A DNA stretch of 64,000 nucleotides, from assembly GCA_040398805.1 (NCBI GenBank), contig JBBATK010000003.1, forward strand, positions 1-64,000. Reading direction: 5' to 3'. Position numbers and translations under genes: made by a program. Source of the DNA: JBBATK01 sp040398805 (GTDB lineage: Bacteria; Bacteroidota; Ignavibacteria; Kapaibacteriales; NICIL-2). The notes beneath the pieces were generated by a model. That model saw nothing but the letters and a program-made list of their open reading frames with translations. It had not been told where the DNA came from and made no database searches. Of this stretch, positions 15,971 through 25,412 are shown piece after piece; position 1 is the stretch's first letter; every line of letters begins with the position of its first letter.

Positions 15971-17755
15971 ATGTCACTCGTCCTCGACGTCCGTAATCTC
16001 GTCACCGAATTCCGCACGGAACATTACACCATGCGTGCCGTGAACAATGTGTCGTTCCAGGTGCGTCGTGGCAAGACCCTCGGTATCGTCGGCGAGTCCG
16101 GCTCCGGCAAGTCCGTCACCTCGCTCTCTATCATGCGGCTCATCCCCGATCCTCCGGGGAAGATCTCGAGCGGCGAGATACTCTTCAGCGAGAAGGACGG
16201 CACGACCACCGATCTGCTGAAACTTCCGGAGGATGCCATGCGCTCCTATCGTGGAAACCGCATCGCGATGATCTTCCAGGAGCCCATGACCTCGCTCAAT
16301 CCCGTGTTCCGCTGCGGCGACCAGATCATGGAGGCCATCATGCTTCACCAGAAGGTGAGCAAGGCGGAAGCGCGCGAGCGCACCCTGCAGCTTCTCCACG
16401 AGGTGCAATTGCCACGTCCCGAGACGATGATCGACCAGTATCCGCACCAGCTATCCGGAGGACAGAAACAGCGGGTGATGATCGCCATGGCCATGTCCTG
16501 CAATCCCGACATCCTCATCGCCGACGAGCCGACGACGGCGCTCGACGTGACCGTGCAGGCCACCATCCTGCGCCTGATGCGGGAGCTGCAGGTGAAGCAC
16601 ACCATGAGCATGATGTTCATCACGCACGACCTGGGGGTGATCGCCGAGATCGCCGATGACATCATCGTCATGTACAAGGGCAACATCGTGGAGCAAGGCA
16701 CGGTGCAAGAGATCTTCGAGAATCCTCAGCACCCGTATACCAAGGGACTGCTCGCCTGCCGTCCGCGGCTGGATAAGAAACTGCGCATCCTTCCTACCGT
16801 GAAGGACTTCATGGAGGAGAAGGAGGACGGCACCATCATCGAGCGCGCGCGCATCAGTGTGCACGAACGCATCGAGGAAGTGGAGATCCTGCCGGCGGAG
16901 ATCGCGGCACGCAATGCCGCCTTCGCCAAGGAGCAGCCGCTCCTGAACGTCGAGAACCTTCAGGTGCATTTCCCCATCCGGACGGGCGTGTTCAGCAGGA
17001 CGACGGGGTGGGTGAAAGCCGTGGACGACATCTCCTTCAACGTGAAACGCGGAGAAACGCTCGGCTTGGTGGGAGAAAGCGGTTGCGGCAAGACGACAAC
17101 GGGACGTGCCATCCTGCGCCTCATCGAACCGACGGCAGGCAACGTGACTTTCCAAGGCAAGGATGTCCGCGCCCTCTCTCCCGATGCGCTCAAGGCCATG
17201 CGCAAGGATTTCCAGATCATCTTCCAGGATCCCTATTCGTCATTGAATCCCCGCTTGTCCGTGGGAAGCGCCATCATGGAAGTGATGCGCGTGCACGACG
17301 TGATGGCCAGCGACAAAGAGCGCAAGGATCATGTGATGTACCTGCTGAACAAGGTGCAGATGGAACCGCGACACTATTATAATTATCCGCACGAATTCAG
17401 CGGCGGTCAGCGGCAGCGTATCTGCATCGCCCGCGCACTGGCGCTGCAACCGTCGTTCCTCATCTGCGACGAATCCGTCTCCGCGCTCGACGTGTCCATC
17501 CAGGCGCAAGTGCTGAACCTGCTCGTAGCGTTGCGCGAGGAGTTCAAGCTTACGTACATCTTCATCTCCCACGACTTGAGCGTAGTGAAGTTCATCAGCG
17601 ACCGTATAGCCGTGATGAATCAAGGCAAGATCGTGGAGACGGGATCGGCAGCGGATATCTATAACGCACCGCAGCAGGACTATACGCGGAGTCTGATCCA
17701 CGCCATCCCCACGGGCACGGTGGAATCCATACGTGAGCGCATGCGCGCCGCGTAG
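15971..17755 (+). CDS. Fused double ATPase of a dipeptide/oligopeptide ABC transporter (DppD-DppF type)
   Basis: The 594-aa protein carries two complete ABC ATPase domains. The first has GESGSGKS near residue 42, an LSGGQKQR signature and DEPTTALD. The second has GESGCGKT near 365, FSGGQRQR and DESVSALD. HPYTKGLL after the first domain is the usual C-terminal extension of oligopeptide-transporter ATPases. Such fusions (YejF, GsiA type) power import of peptides. No permease or binding-protein gene is adjacent, so its partners must be elsewhere. The next gene, another ABC ATPase, starts 63 nt downstream. Confidence 0.92.
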   Translation: MSLVLDVRNLVTEFRTEHYTMRAVNNVSFQVRRGKTLGIVGESGSGKSVTSLSIMRLIPDPPGKISSGEILFSEKDGTTTDLLKLPEDAMRSYRGNRIAMIFQEPMTSLNPVFRCGDQIMEAIMLHQKVSKAEARERTLQLLHEVQLPRPETMIDQYPHQLSGGQKQRVMIAMAMSCNPDILIADEPTTALDVTVQATILRLMRELQVKHTMSMMFITHDLGVIAEIADDIIVMYKGNIVEQGTVQEIFENPQHPYTKGLLACRPRLDKKLRILPTVKDFMEEKEDGTIIERARISVHERIEEVEILPAEIAARNAAFAKEQPLLNVENLQVHFPIRTGVFSRTTGWVKAVDDISFNVKRGETLGLVGESGCGKTTTGRAILRLIEPTAGNVTFQGKDVRALSPDALKAMRKDFQIIFQDPYSSLNPRLSVGSAIMEVMRVHDVMASDKERKDHVMYLLNKVQMEPRHYYNYPHEFSGGQRQRICIARALALQPSFLICDESVSALDVSIQAQVLNLLVALREEFKLTYIFISHDLSVVKFISDRIAVMNQGKIVETGSAADIYNAPQQDYTRSLIHAIPTGTVESIRERMRAA

Positions 17756-17818
17756 CGTCTGCGAAGTTTTGCACCACACGCGGGCACGCACCAGGTGTGC
17801 TCCGACTCTTGACCAAGA

Positions 17819-18592
17819 ATGATAGAACTCCGTCATCTCACGAAATCGTTCGGGGCCAAACAGGTCCTGAAGGATGTCTCGCTCACCATTCCTAACGGCA
17901 GGACCACCTGTATCATCGGGAAATCAGGAAGCGGAAAGAGCGTCTTGCTCAAACACATCGTGGGCTTGCTGGAAGCCGATGCGGGCGAGGTTGCCGTGGA
18001 CGGCGACGTGGTAGCGACGATGGACCGCGACGAACTCTTCTCCATGCGCCAGCGCATGGGATATGTCTTCCAGGGTGCGGCCTTGTTCGATTCCCTCACG
18101 GTGTGGGAGAACATCGTCATCAGCCTCTACGAGCACGGTCAGCGGGACGAAAAGCTCCTGGATGCCGAGGCCCGCAGAGTGCTCTCCGCCGTCCGCTTGC
18201 TGCCGGAACTTGACGAGAGCGGCTCGGCCGCGTATGAAAAGGAGTACGCCATCCTGCGAGACAAGAAACCGTCCGATCTGTCCGGCGGCATGCGCAAGCG
18301 TGTGGGCGTCGCCCGCGCCCTCGTGGGAAGTCCGCAGTATATCTTCTACGATGAGCCCACGACGGGTCTCGATCCCGTCACCAGTGAACAGATCGACTTC
18401 CTCATCCGGGATCTTCAGCAGACCTTGAACGTGACCTCGCTCGTCATCACTCACGACATGTTCAGCGTGTTCCATATCGCCCACCACGTGGCCATGCTCC
18501 ACGAAGGTCGCGTGCAGTTCGAAGGCACTGCCGAGGAATTGCGCGCAAGCACCGACCCCGTCGTCAAGGAATTCATCGACCGTTTCATGTAA
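17819..18592 (+). CDS. mlaF: ABC ATPase of MlaF/Ttg2A type (lipid transport)
   Basis: This single 257-aa ABC ATPase has GKSGSGKSVLLKHIVGL (Walker A), LSGGMRKRVGVARAL (signature) and DEPTTGLDPVT. The GMRKR signature and GLDP Walker B extension are typical of the MlaF family, which energises phospholipid movement between the membranes of Gram-negative bacteria. The C-terminal extension ends in a region (DPVVKEFIDRFM) also common in that family. An mlaE permease and mlaD are not adjacent, so the symbol is by family only. Confidence 0.8.
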   Translation: MIELRHLTKSFGAKQVLKDVSLTIPNGRTTCIIGKSGSGKSVLLKHIVGLLEADAGEVAVDGDVVATMDRDELFSMRQRMGYVFQGAALFDSLTVWENIVISLYEHGQRDEKLLDAEARRVLSAVRLLPELDESGSAAYEKEYAILRDKKPSDLSGGMRKRVGVARALVGSPQYIFYDEPTTGLDPVTSEQIDFLIRDLQQTLNVTSLVITHDMFSVFHIAHHVAMLHEGRVQFEGTAEELRASTDPVVKEFIDRFM

Positions 18593-18802
18593 GGCGTGGG
18601 CGTCCCTCTCATCAGAAGAGACATCATGACGCACCAGCCATACGGGCACGAGCGGCGGTGACCGGTCATCCGCCACACGATGTGACAGGAAACATGCCGA
18701 TACGATGCGTCCCCCACACCCCTCCCCAACACCCCATATGTTTTCAACATCTGCACTATTCCCCGCGGAAAATCGTTCCTAAGGGACTTGACATTTTCCT
18801 GT

Positions 18803-18828
18803 GCGATTGTCGCTTTGGCGATAATCGC
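18803..18828 (+). promoter_or_regulatory. 11-bp stem hairpin in the leader of the cobalamin adenosyltransferase gene
   Basis: GCGATTGTCGC and GCGATAATCGC flank a TTTG loop. In RNA all 11 positions pair, one as G-U. It ends 17 nt before the ATG at 18846 and has no following T-run, so it is not a terminator. It could be an operator or an RNA element. A TTGACA lies at 18788-18793, but no -10 box is correctly spaced. Confidence 0.55.
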
Positions 18829-18845
18829 TATTCAACAAAGAACAC

Positions 18846-19397
18846 ATGGCACTGAAGATTTACACGAAAACCGGTGATACGGGGCAGACAGGATTGTTCG
18901 GCGGACAGCGCTGCTCCAAAGCGGATCTGCGCATCGACGCGTACGGCACGGTGGACGAGCTCAACGCTGTCATCGGCGTGGCGCGCATGCATGCCACCAC
19001 CGACCCCGTCGCTGCGGATATCGAGAAGCTCAGCTCGCTGCTCTTCACGCTGGGGAGCGACCTTGCCACGCCGCTTACCCCCGCGCCGGCCTATGCCATA
19101 CCACGCATCGACGAGACGCATGTGGCATGGTTGGAGAATCGCATCGATGCGTACGACGAGAATCTGGAACCCTTGAAGAATTTTATCCTTCCCGGAGGCA
19201 GCGCCGCAGCGGCGCATCTTCATGTGGCGCGCACGGTGTGCCGCAGAGCCGAGCGCCTTACGGTGAGCCTGGCGGAGCGCGAGGACATCGGGGAGCACGT
19301 GGTGAAGTTCCTGAACCGCTGCTCGGACTACCTGTTCACGGCTGCGCGTCTGGCGAATCATCTTCAAGGAATCGCCGACGTTCCGTGGAAGCCGTAA
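18846..19397 (+). CDS. pduO: Cob(I)alamin adenosyltransferase, PduO type
   Basis: The 183-aa protein begins with the ATP-binding segment IYTKTGDTGQTGLFGG and continues with DAYGTVDELNAVIG, both hallmarks of PduO-type adenosyltransferases. FILPGGSAAAAHLHVARTVCRRAER and FLNRCSDYLFTAARLAN in the C-terminal half complete the family pattern. It converts cobalamin to adenosylcobalamin. No cobalamin biosynthesis gene or B12 riboswitch is nearby; a strong hairpin sits in its leader. Confidence 0.95.
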   Translation: MALKIYTKTGDTGQTGLFGGQRCSKADLRIDAYGTVDELNAVIGVARMHATTDPVAADIEKLSSLLFTLGSDLATPLTPAPAYAIPRIDETHVAWLENRIDAYDENLEPLKNFILPGGSAAAAHLHVARTVCRRAERLTVSLAEREDIGEHVVKFLNRCSDYLFTAARLANHLQGIADVPWKP

Positions 19398-19472
19398 AAA
19401 CGGCGTGGCACGGGTGGTTCCTGCCATCACCGCCGATGCACGCATTTACCCGTCGTTTCGTCTGTCACGGAG

Positions 19473-19480
19473 TATTTTTG
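19473..19480 (+). promoter_or_regulatory. TATTTTTG promoter box upstream of dxs
   Basis: TATTTTTGCAC matches the -7 box seen before several other genes here. It would give a leader of about 125 nt for the GTG start at 19612. No TTTG is found 19 nt upstream. Confidence 0.4.
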
Positions 19481-19611
19481 CACACGTCGTGACACCCGTT
19501 CCCCGATCTTGGTGAAAACCACGGAAGGGCGGACGCAGACCACGACAAACACAACGGTGACGTCGGTAGTCCGAACGTCACGCACTCGTCCATCACCGCT
19601 CTTGGGGTCTC

Positions 19612-21519
19612 GTGGAGTATCAGTATCTACTCGACATAAATTCAACGGCCGACCTTCGTGCCTTGCCGGTTTCCGCTCTTCCCCGCGTGTGCGAAGAGGT
19701 GCGCGAATACATGGTGGACACGATCACGAAGATCGGCGGACACTTCGGAGCGGGTCTTGGCATGGTGGAACTCACCGTGGCATTGCATTACGTGTTCGAC
19801 ACACCGCAGGATAAGATCTGCATCGACACGGGTCATCAGGGATATCCTCACAAGATTCTCACAGGACGTCGCGATCAATTGCACACCATCCGTCAGTACG
19901 GCGGCTTGTCCGGCTTTTTGAAGCGGAGCGAGAGCGCCTATGATGTGTTCGGTGCCGGCCATGCCACCACGAGCATCAGTGCGGCGCTGGGCATTGCGAC
20001 CGCGCGTGATATCAATAAAGACACGTACAAGGTGGCAGCCGTGATCGGCGATGGAGCCATGACGGGCGGCCTTGCGTACGAGGCCATGAACAATTGCGGC
20101 ATCCAACGTCGGAGCATGCTCGTAGTGCTGAACGACAACAACATGTCCATCGCGCCCAACGTGTGGGCGTTGTCGAATTACTTCACCGAGCTCTTCACGA
20201 AGCCGACGGCCATGCGATTGCGCAAGGACTTCAAGGAGGCCACGAACAAGATGTCGGGTCTGGGCGATCGCATTCGATACACAGTAGGCAAGATCGAGGA
20301 TGGATTCAAGGCGGTGCTCACGCCGGGCATGCTCTTCGAGTCGCTCGGATTCAAGTACTTCGGCCCCATCAACGGTCACAACGTCCTCCAGCTGGTGCGC
20401 ATCCTTGAACAGATCAAGGATGTGGACGGACCCGTGCTCCTGCATACGATGACGCAGAAGGGCAAGGGCTATGTGCATGCGGAGAACGACAAGCAGTTCC
20501 TTCACGCCATCGGAAAGATCGACAAGATCACCGGTAAGTCGCTGTCCAAAGCGCCCGAGAAAGCCCCGCCCCCGACCTATCAGAAGGTGTTCGGCGACGC
20601 GCTCGTGGAGTGCATGAAGGAGAGGGAATCCATCATAGGTATCACGGCGGCGATGCCGGACGGAACGGGTATGGATGTGGTGGCGAAGGCCTTTCCCGAC
20701 CGGGTGTTCGACGTCGGTATCGCCGAGGGCCATGCCGTCACCTTCGCGGCGGGTATCGCCACGCAAGGCATCGTGCCTGTCTGTGCCATCTATTCGTCGT
20801 TCCTTCAGCGGGCGTTCGACATGGTGGTGCACGACTGCGCCATTCAGCATCTGCATGTTGTGTTCGCTCTCGACCGCTCAGGCGTGGTCGGTGCGGACGG
20901 TCCGACGCACCATGGAGTCTTGGATATCGGCTATCTGCGCATCATCCAGGGAATGGTGGTGATGGCACCGAAGGACGAGCAGGAGCTCCGCGACATGCTG
21001 TATTCGGCCGTCAACGATTTCACCAAGGGTCCGGTGAGCATTCGCTATCCGCGCGGCAACGCACGTGGCGTGGAGATGGGTCCCATGAAGAGCATACCTC
21101 TTGGCAAAGCCGAGCCGTTGCGCTCCGGCAAGCATATCGCCATCCTGGGATGTGGCACGATGACGGGTCCTGCCCTGGAAGCCGCAGAGATCCTAGCGCT
21201 CGAGGGTATCGAAGTGGAAGTGATCAACGCCCGTTTCATCAAGCCGCTCGACGAAGAGTGCGTTCTCGATTGCGCGAAGCGCTTCGATCACATCCTCACC
21301 GTTGAAGACGGCCAGAAGCAAGGCGGCTTCGGCAGTGCCGTGGCGGAGTTCCTGGCGCAGCATACGGAGCATCCCACGACGCTCACCATCCACGGTATCG
21401 ACGATGTCTTCGTGGAGCATGGAACGCAGGAAGAGCTGTGGCGGGACTTGCGTTTGGATGCCGAGGGCATTGCGAGCGTGGTCCGCGAAATCCTCAACGT
21501 TCCTGCGAGCATCGCGTAA
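19612..21519 (+). CDS. dxs: 1-deoxy-D-xylulose-5-phosphate synthase
   Basis: The 635-aa protein has the DXS layout. DTGHQGYPHKILTGR and GHATTSISAALG lie near the N-terminus. The thiamine-diphosphate motif GDGAMTGGLAYEAMNN is near residue 145. The transketolase-like pyrimidine domain has IYSSFLQRAFDMVVHD and VGADGPTHHG. It condenses pyruvate and glyceraldehyde-3-phosphate in the first step of the MEP isoprenoid pathway. The start used is GTG at 19612, chosen because conserved sequence begins about 15 residues later and no in-frame ATG is nearby. An SdpI-like gene follows after 24 nt, probably in the same transcript. Confidence 0.96.
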   Translation: MEYQYLLDINSTADLRALPVSALPRVCEEVREYMVDTITKIGGHFGAGLGMVELTVALHYVFDTPQDKICIDTGHQGYPHKILTGRRDQLHTIRQYGGLSGFLKRSESAYDVFGAGHATTSISAALGIATARDINKDTYKVAAVIGDGAMTGGLAYEAMNNCGIQRRSMLVVLNDNNMSIAPNVWALSNYFTELFTKPTAMRLRKDFKEATNKMSGLGDRIRYTVGKIEDGFKAVLTPGMLFESLGFKYFGPINGHNVLQLVRILEQIKDVDGPVLLHTMTQKGKGYVHAENDKQFLHAIGKIDKITGKSLSKAPEKAPPPTYQKVFGDALVECMKERESIIGITAAMPDGTGMDVVAKAFPDRVFDVGIAEGHAVTFAAGIATQGIVPVCAIYSSFLQRAFDMVVHDCAIQHLHVVFALDRSGVVGADGPTHHGVLDIGYLRIIQGMVVMAPKDEQELRDMLYSAVNDFTKGPVSIRYPRGNARGVEMGPMKSIPLGKAEPLRSGKHIAILGCGTMTGPALEAAEILALEGIEVEVINARFIKPLDEECVLDCAKRFDHILTVEDGQKQGGFGSAVAEFLAQHTEHPTTLTIHGIDDVFVEHGTQEELWRDLRLDAEGIASVVREILNVPASIA

Positions 21520-21543
21520 GTCAACCATCAAGGTCTGTCAGTC

Positions 21544-21915
21544 ATGGACATGTTCACCCTCTTGCATATTCTCCCGGCGTTGCCCGGCGTCCTGTTCATC
21601 ATCGTGGGAGCCCTCATGAAGGCCTTTCCACCGAAGAACAGGAACTGGTTCTATGGGTATCGGACGACGACATCGATGAAGAGCCAGGAGGCATGGGACC
21701 TTGCCCAGGCCTTCGGGGCGCGGGAATCCATGCGCCTTGGAGCTATTCAAGCGGTGGTGGGCTTGGCCGTCGGCTACACCGTCGCCAACGAAGTGTTCCC
21801 CGTTGCCTATATCATCGTATCGGCCGTTGCCTGCGGCATCACGCTCATCGCGCGAACGGAGATGATGCTGCGCAAGGACGTGCGCATCCGTGAGCTTCAC
21901 GGGACGGATTCCTGA
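21544..21915 (+). CDS. SdpI-family small membrane protein
   Basis: The 123-aa protein has about three hydrophobic helices and the family segment NRNWFYGYRTTTSMKSQEAW between the first and second. SdpI of Bacillus gives immunity to a secreted toxin. In most other bacteria, including FCB members, homologs stand alone and their role is not known. Its placement 24 nt after dxs suggests co-transcription without a clear functional link. Confidence 0.8.
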   Translation: MDMFTLLHILPALPGVLFIIVGALMKAFPPKNRNWFYGYRTTTSMKSQEAWDLAQAFGARESMRLGAIQAVVGLAVGYTVANEVFPVAYIIVSAVACGITLIARTEMMLRKDVRIRELHGTDS

Positions 21916-21946
21916 GCACAGCGGGAAGGTCCTGCGGCACCGTCTT

Positions 21947-21977
21947 TTTGCCGTTCCTTCCTCGTGCCGTACATTTG
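21947..21977 (+). promoter_or_regulatory. Bacteroidota-type promoter of tRNA-Lys
   Basis: TTTG (21947-21950), a 19-nt spacer, then TACATTTG (21970-21977) match the consensus TTTG-N19-TAnnTTTG exactly. The tRNA starts 47 nt further on. Confidence 0.75.
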
Positions 21978-22024
21978 CAGTCTTCTATCGGTCGGGGCAG
22001 CGCCCAGTGCGCTTCCACGACGTT

Positions 22025-22096
22025 GATCTCGTAGCTCAGTGGTAGAGCATCTGACTTTTAATCAGAGGGCCGTGGGTTCAAGTCCCCCCGAGATCA
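22025..22096 (+). tRNA. tRNA-Lys (anticodon TTT)
   Basis: The acceptor stem GATCTCG/CGAGATC pairs perfectly, the anticodon stem TCTGA/TCAGA encloses CTTTTAA, and the T loop is TTCAAGT. The T stem GTGGG/CCCCC has one U-C mismatch in the second pair. The discriminator is A and CCA is not encoded. An intrinsic terminator follows. Confidence 0.95.
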
Positions 22097-22103
22097 CGAA
22101 ACC

Positions 22104-22146
22104 AAACGCCAAGAATCTTTTTATCAAGACCTTGGCGTTTTTCTTT
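22104..22146 (+). terminator. Intrinsic terminator of tRNA-Lys
   Basis: AAACGCCAAG (22104-22113) pairs with CTTGGCGTTT (22131-22140), and the stem runs into a T-rich tail. It sits 8 nt after the tRNA. Confidence 0.85.
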
Positions 22147-22249
22147 TCAGAACGATACCACAAACCGTCACGCTAGTGAACGGTAACGCGTATCCGCGTG
22201 ACAGCGCCAACGGCGCACCTTGTACCGTCTTAGGACAAGGAACTCGGAC

Positions 22250-23077
22250 TTAGGTTTGACTTCCACTTCGCTCACCCTTCTTTTCGAATTCCATATTAAG
22301 GAACCACCCCACGCGGTCGCCACCCAGCAGCCACGCCAGGAACGCAGCCGCAGCGCGATACACGGCGTTGAAGCGTCCGAGCATATCGTAGTATGTGAGC
22401 ACCGACCACACACGGACGTTCTCGACGGGCTGACCACGGAGCATGGCATGCACTTCCTTTTTCGTGTATGCCTTCGTCCCCGGACTCTCCATGAAATGAT
22501 ACAGACACCACGCGAAACTCTTCCATGGCTTCCCCGCAAGCAAGGCCTTACGGATCCAGAAGAAAAAGGCGAGCAAGGAATGACGGTGATAGATCATCAC
22601 TTTGCAGGTTCCTCCCGGTTTGCACACGCGGATGATTTCGCAGAGCGCTTTCTCGGTGCCGGGTGTGTGATGAATCACTCCTGAACTGTACACAAGGTCG
22701 AAGGTGTCATCGGCGAACGGCAGGTTCTCGCAATCACCCACCACGAGGTTCTCCGCCTTCAGACCGTACACGTCGAGTCGGTGACGTACGTGCTCGATAC
22801 CTTCCTGCGTGAGATCGATACCCGTGGCGTGCGCTCCCGACCGCACCCACTGGATGAAGTCCGAGCCCGCTCCCACACCCACTTCCAGCACGTTCTTACC
22901 ATGAAAGCGGGGGAATTGGGCGAAAGCGAAAATGCTCGATTCGATGGAGTATTTGAATCGTTCCACTTCATCGAAATACTCCTTGCTGTATTTCTCCTTG
23001 TCGGAAAACTGCGTGCCGCACGGTTGTTCGTTCCAGTAATCGGCAACGCTCTTCTTCAGTTCTGTGTCTTGAGCCAT
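22250..23077 (-). CDS. Class I SAM-dependent methyltransferase
   Basis: From the ATG at 23077 the protein has 275 aa. Motif I is VLEVGVGAGSDF near residue 62, followed by GIDLTQEGIEH, a GDCENLPFADDTFDLVYSSG segment and a motif with HHTPGTEKALCEIIRVCKPGG. This is the Methyltransf_11-like fold that moves a methyl group from S-adenosylmethionine. A Trp/Phe-rich C-terminal half (AFFFWIRKALLAGKPW) with YNAVYRAAAAFLAW-like helices suggests membrane contact, so a lipid or quinone-like substrate is possible. The longer ORF start at 23221 adds a segment of no domain sense. Confidence 0.85.
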   Translation of the reverse strand: MAQDTELKKSVADYWNEQPCGTQFSDKEKYSKEYFDEVERFKYSIESSIFAFAQFPRFHGKNVLEVGVGAGSDFIQWVRSGAHATGIDLTQEGIEHVRHRLDVYGLKAENLVVGDCENLPFADDTFDLVYSSGVIHHTPGTEKALCEIIRVCKPGGTCKVMIYHRHSLLAFFFWIRKALLAGKPWKSFAWCLYHFMESPGTKAYTKKEVHAMLRGQPVENVRVWSVLTYYDMLGRFNAVYRAAAAFLAWLLGGDRVGWFLNMEFEKKGERSGSQT

Positions 23078-23255
23078 GGATGTTCGAAAAAAGTGACCGG
23101 CAAAGATAGAGCTTGCGCCCACACTCGCGACGCCTCCCACTCCTCCTTGCTCACCACGAGCGGCACGGTCAGCACGCCATCCGTCGCAGGGAGGGCTGAG
23201 GCGGACCGTCCTTGGCTTCATGCGGAGTCATCAAGAGCGATTCCGTTTTCCTCCC

Positions 23256-25412
23256 TTAATGCACCACGTGGATCTTCGTTACACGGTGGGTATGTCCGCT
23301 CCGCACGTGCAGGAGATACATTCCCGTGGGTACCTCGCTGCAATGCCAGCGTATCGTCACCGCTCCGCGCGCATCCTTCGTCGTGCCTATGGATGGTGAC
23401 GGTAACTCATGTCCGAGCCGATCGAAAACACTGACGTGAGGAATCTCGTCCCCGTTTTCATCGCCGTCGAAACGGACGACGACCTCTTCGCTCGCCGGGT
23501 TTGGTTGCGGCGAGCCTGAGTGTGCAATGCGGATGTCATCGGCGTTGTTCTCCTCGACGGATGTGAGGATTTCCTGAAGGGATAACAGGAACACACCTTT
23601 TGATTCGAGGCCGGCATACACCATGTCTCGATTCGAGAAGAGAGAATGCACCGCAGCTACCGGAAGTCCGGATGATTGCTCCGTCCATGAGTCCCCGCCA
23701 TTGCGGCTCGTGAATGCACGTCCGTTCTCCGTTCCGAAAACCACCGTGTCGCCAACGGCGAGCATCGAGAGGACGCTGTACGGTCCGCCCGGACCGACAT
23801 TCTGCCACGTATCGCCTCTGTCGCGACTACGGAACACATTGCCGAGCTCCGACCCGACGAAGACGCTGTTCCCTCGTGCCGAGATAGACCATATGTATGC
23901 GCCTTCCAGTCCCTTGGAAACACTTGTCCATGATTCCCCTCGATTTTCGCTGCGGAATACACCGCCCTCGTACGATCCCGCGTACACGGTGGAACCGTCG
24001 ACGGCCAACGAGGAGATGTCACGCTTGGTCAGACCGCTATTCGATGCGACCCATGTGTCGCCATAATCGGTAGATCGGGATACGCCATCGGACTTCGTGC
24101 TGACATAAATGACGGTGTCGGACGATGCCATCTTCCAGATGAACGGATCCTTGAGACCCTCAACAGCCTTTGTCCAATGGATTCCGTTATCGAGACTTCG
24201 GTAGACTCCATTGCTGTAGATACTGACGACGATGGTATCTCCCTTGACGTATAGTCCCGAAATGCGGAGGGCGTTATCGTTCATGGTTATAACGTCCCAT
24301 CGCGAAGATGCTGCGGCCGTCCGATATATCATGCCAGCGTTAGTCCCTACATAAATGCCGTCGCGATACGACGTCATAGCATAGACGGTATTGATCAAAG
24401 GGCCTTTAAAGATATCGAACCATGTCCCTCCCTCATCTGCACTTCCCAGGACTCTATCCGGGAGGTGGGTTTCGGAGCTCATTGCTACAAAGCGCTCTGC
24501 CGCTAGAACCTTCGAGTTCGACGTGGTGGTTGCAAGCGAGCTTCCGTCGATCACTAAATTCCACGTCAATCCCCTATCGATACTACGACACAGATCGCCT
24601 TTATTGTTGGAAACGAACATGGCATTGGCAGTTGCGGCGATGGAGGATATGTCGAACTGGAACCTATTGGATAGCGACTCCAGCCAATTGGCTCCCGCGT
24701 CCGTGCTAATAATCAACCTTGTCCTTGACCCGTCGACACACAACATGATCGCATCGTCTGTCACCACCACATCAATGATACTCGAGGTCGGGGCGATACT
24801 GGTCCATCGACGACCATTGTCGGTGCTCATTTGCAAGGTTCTCACATATCTGCTGCCCCACTTCAACGGAAGAATGCCACAGATTCGACCGTTTCGTCCC
24901 GAAATCCTCTCGAAACCGACATCGCTTAACGCTGTATCCTGCTGCCAGGTTTCTCCGTCGTCCGAACTACGGAACACCCCCGTCCTTGTTGACGCAATGA
25001 CGACACTGTCGTTCACGAACAGTGACCACACCCACGAGTTGGCTCCAGGGTAATCGACAGGTGACCAGCTTTGTCCGAAGTCTTTACTTACCAAGAGCCC
25101 TTTGACCGTGCCTGTGAACAATGATCGACGGTTGGCGGCCATTGACGTAACCTGTCTCTCGTTATAGACGATGACCCACGATCTTCCTTGGTCGACACTG
25201 CGGAACATGCCAGCGGATGAGCCGATAAACACGTTTGATCCCTGCTCCATGATGCACTGCGGGGAATCATACGGCGCCGTTCCCGATGGACGCCATTGCG
25301 CGTGCATGTGCGCGGAGGTCATGAACCAACAGGAAACAATCGTAAGGAGGGAAACGAGTGAACATCCGGGCGCTGAGTTCCCGCCGAATGTTCGTGCATT
25401 CGCGTACTTCAT
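23256..25412 (-). CDS. T9SS-exported beta-propeller protein with Asp-box (BNR/sortilin-like) repeats
   Basis: The 718-aa protein has a signal peptide (SLVSLLTIVSCWFMTSAHMHAQ). About twelve Asp-box motifs of the form S/T-x-D-x-G-x-x-W follow, such as VDQGRSW, SDDGETW, TDYGDTW and RDRGDTW. These build one or two beta-propellers of the sialidase/sortilin/Ycf48 type. The C-terminal 80 residues (PQPNPASEEVVVRF, then YLLHVRSGHTHRVTKIHVVH) are a T9SS type A sorting domain, so the protein should be secreted and probably attached to the cell surface. Its binding partner is unknown; the propeller does not prove a glycosidase. Confidence 0.88.
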   Translation of the reverse strand: MKYANARTFGGNSAPGCSLVSLLTIVSCWFMTSAHMHAQWRPSGTAPYDSPQCIMEQGSNVFIGSSAGMFRSVDQGRSWVIVYNERQVTSMAANRRSLFTGTVKGLLVSKDFGQSWSPVDYPGANSWVWSLFVNDSVVIASTRTGVFRSSDDGETWQQDTALSDVGFERISGRNGRICGILPLKWGSRYVRTLQMSTDNGRRWTSIAPTSSIIDVVVTDDAIMLCVDGSRTRLIISTDAGANWLESLSNRFQFDISSIAATANAMFVSNNKGDLCRSIDRGLTWNLVIDGSSLATTTSNSKVLAAERFVAMSSETHLPDRVLGSADEGGTWFDIFKGPLINTVYAMTSYRDGIYVGTNAGMIYRTAAASSRWDVITMNDNALRISGLYVKGDTIVVSIYSNGVYRSLDNGIHWTKAVEGLKDPFIWKMASSDTVIYVSTKSDGVSRSTDYGDTWVASNSGLTKRDISSLAVDGSTVYAGSYEGGVFRSENRGESWTSVSKGLEGAYIWSISARGNSVFVGSELGNVFRSRDRGDTWQNVGPGGPYSVLSMLAVGDTVVFGTENGRAFTSRNGGDSWTEQSSGLPVAAVHSLFSNRDMVYAGLESKGVFLLSLQEILTSVEENNADDIRIAHSGSPQPNPASEEVVVRFDGDENGDEIPHVSVFDRLGHELPSPSIGTTKDARGAVTIRWHCSEVPTGMYLLHVRSGHTHRVTKIHVVH

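Noticed and set aside
18593..18845. Possible B12 riboswitch before the cobalamin adenosyltransferase gene
   Set aside because: No B12-box; only the 11-bp hairpin described above is seen.
22204..22216. GCGCC-AAC-GGCGC hairpin after the methyltransferase gene
   Set aside because: Short stem and no T-run on the minus strand; not called a terminator.
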